From Acidobacteriaceae bacterium KBS 89 (GTDB lineage Bacteria > Acidobacteriota > Terriglobia > Terriglobales > Acidobacteriaceae), in NCBI GenBank assembly GCA_000381605.1, contig KB906759.1:186001-250000 (forward strand): 64,000 nt of DNA. Reading direction: 5' to 3'. A model generated the notes under the pieces. The model was not told where the DNA came from. It saw only the letters and a program-made list of their open reading frames with translations, and searched no databases. A program made the translations under genes and the position numbers. This document shows, in pieces, positions 63,976-64,000 of the stretch; the stretch's first letter is position 1, and each line of letters opens with the position of its first letter.

Positions 63976-64000
63976 GAATTTGTGCGTGGAACCCATCAAC

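Noticed and set aside
1-64000. CRISPR arrays, tRNA or rRNA genes, prophage or intact insertion sequences
   Set aside because: Looked for regular repeat-spacer patterns, cloverleaf-type stems, transposase and phage motifs; none seen.

Overview
The window looks like a chromosomal segment of a soil acidobacterium (Acidobacteriota, class Terriglobia; the Granulicella/Edaphobacter/Terriglobus group is the best guess). The reasons are the very large Oar-like TonB-dependent receptors with an N-terminal carboxypeptidase-regulatory domain, the DUF4382 lipoprotein, many exported beta-propeller proteins with Tat-like leaders, a Cys/His-motif protein preceded by a MHQKVPRG-encoding repeat, and moderately high GC. 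This is inferred from gene families; no rRNA or tRNA was seen. I found no CRISPR array, prophage, intact insertion sequence or replication origin.

Layout. 1-3.7 kb: a partial TonB receptor divergent from a LacI regulator, with a palindrome between them. 4-17.5 kb: a long minus-strand block (exported lactonase, mutarotase-like protein, TonB receptor, second lactonase, exported RidA, exported SelA/DgaE-like PLP enzyme, GH20 hexosaminidase, DUF4382 lipoprotein). 18.6-23.7 kb: a YncE-like propeller paired with a phospholipase C-type phosphoesterase, then a CotA-like multicopper oxidase. 23.9-30.4 kb: sdhCAB plus a TPR gene, then a tartrate-type MFS porter and tartrate dehydrogenase. 30.4-34.1 kb: cytochrome P460, a LytS/LytTR two-component pair and a DUF2911 protein. 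34.4-42.3 kb: an NagX-like membrane acyltransferase overlapping a GH18 chitinase, a Tat-exported glycosidase-like protein, two ThuA-like proteins and a YncE propeller. 42.3-49.4 kb: a patchwork of small genes, a ~100-bp direct repeat and several gene remnants. 49.9-56.7 kb: an ECF sigma factor, a zinc-finger/FecR membrane sensor and two ABC exporters in overlapping genes. 56.7-64 kb: an MHS-type MFS porter, an MMPL/RND exporter, a LolA-like protein, a SnoaL-like and a cupin gene that run together, and an NAD(P)-binding protein.

How the genes may work together. The 5.7-17.5 kb block, read with the GH18/acyltransferase pair, points to chitin or aminosugar scavenging. It can be assembled into a hypothetical extracytoplasmic route: hexosaminidase, sugar oxidation, lactonase, PLP ammonia-lyase, RidA. 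The 49.9-56.7 kb operon looks like a self-contained signal-transduction and export unit. These two are the best candidates for undescribed systems. The 42-49 kb region looks like a site of repeated insertion and decay.
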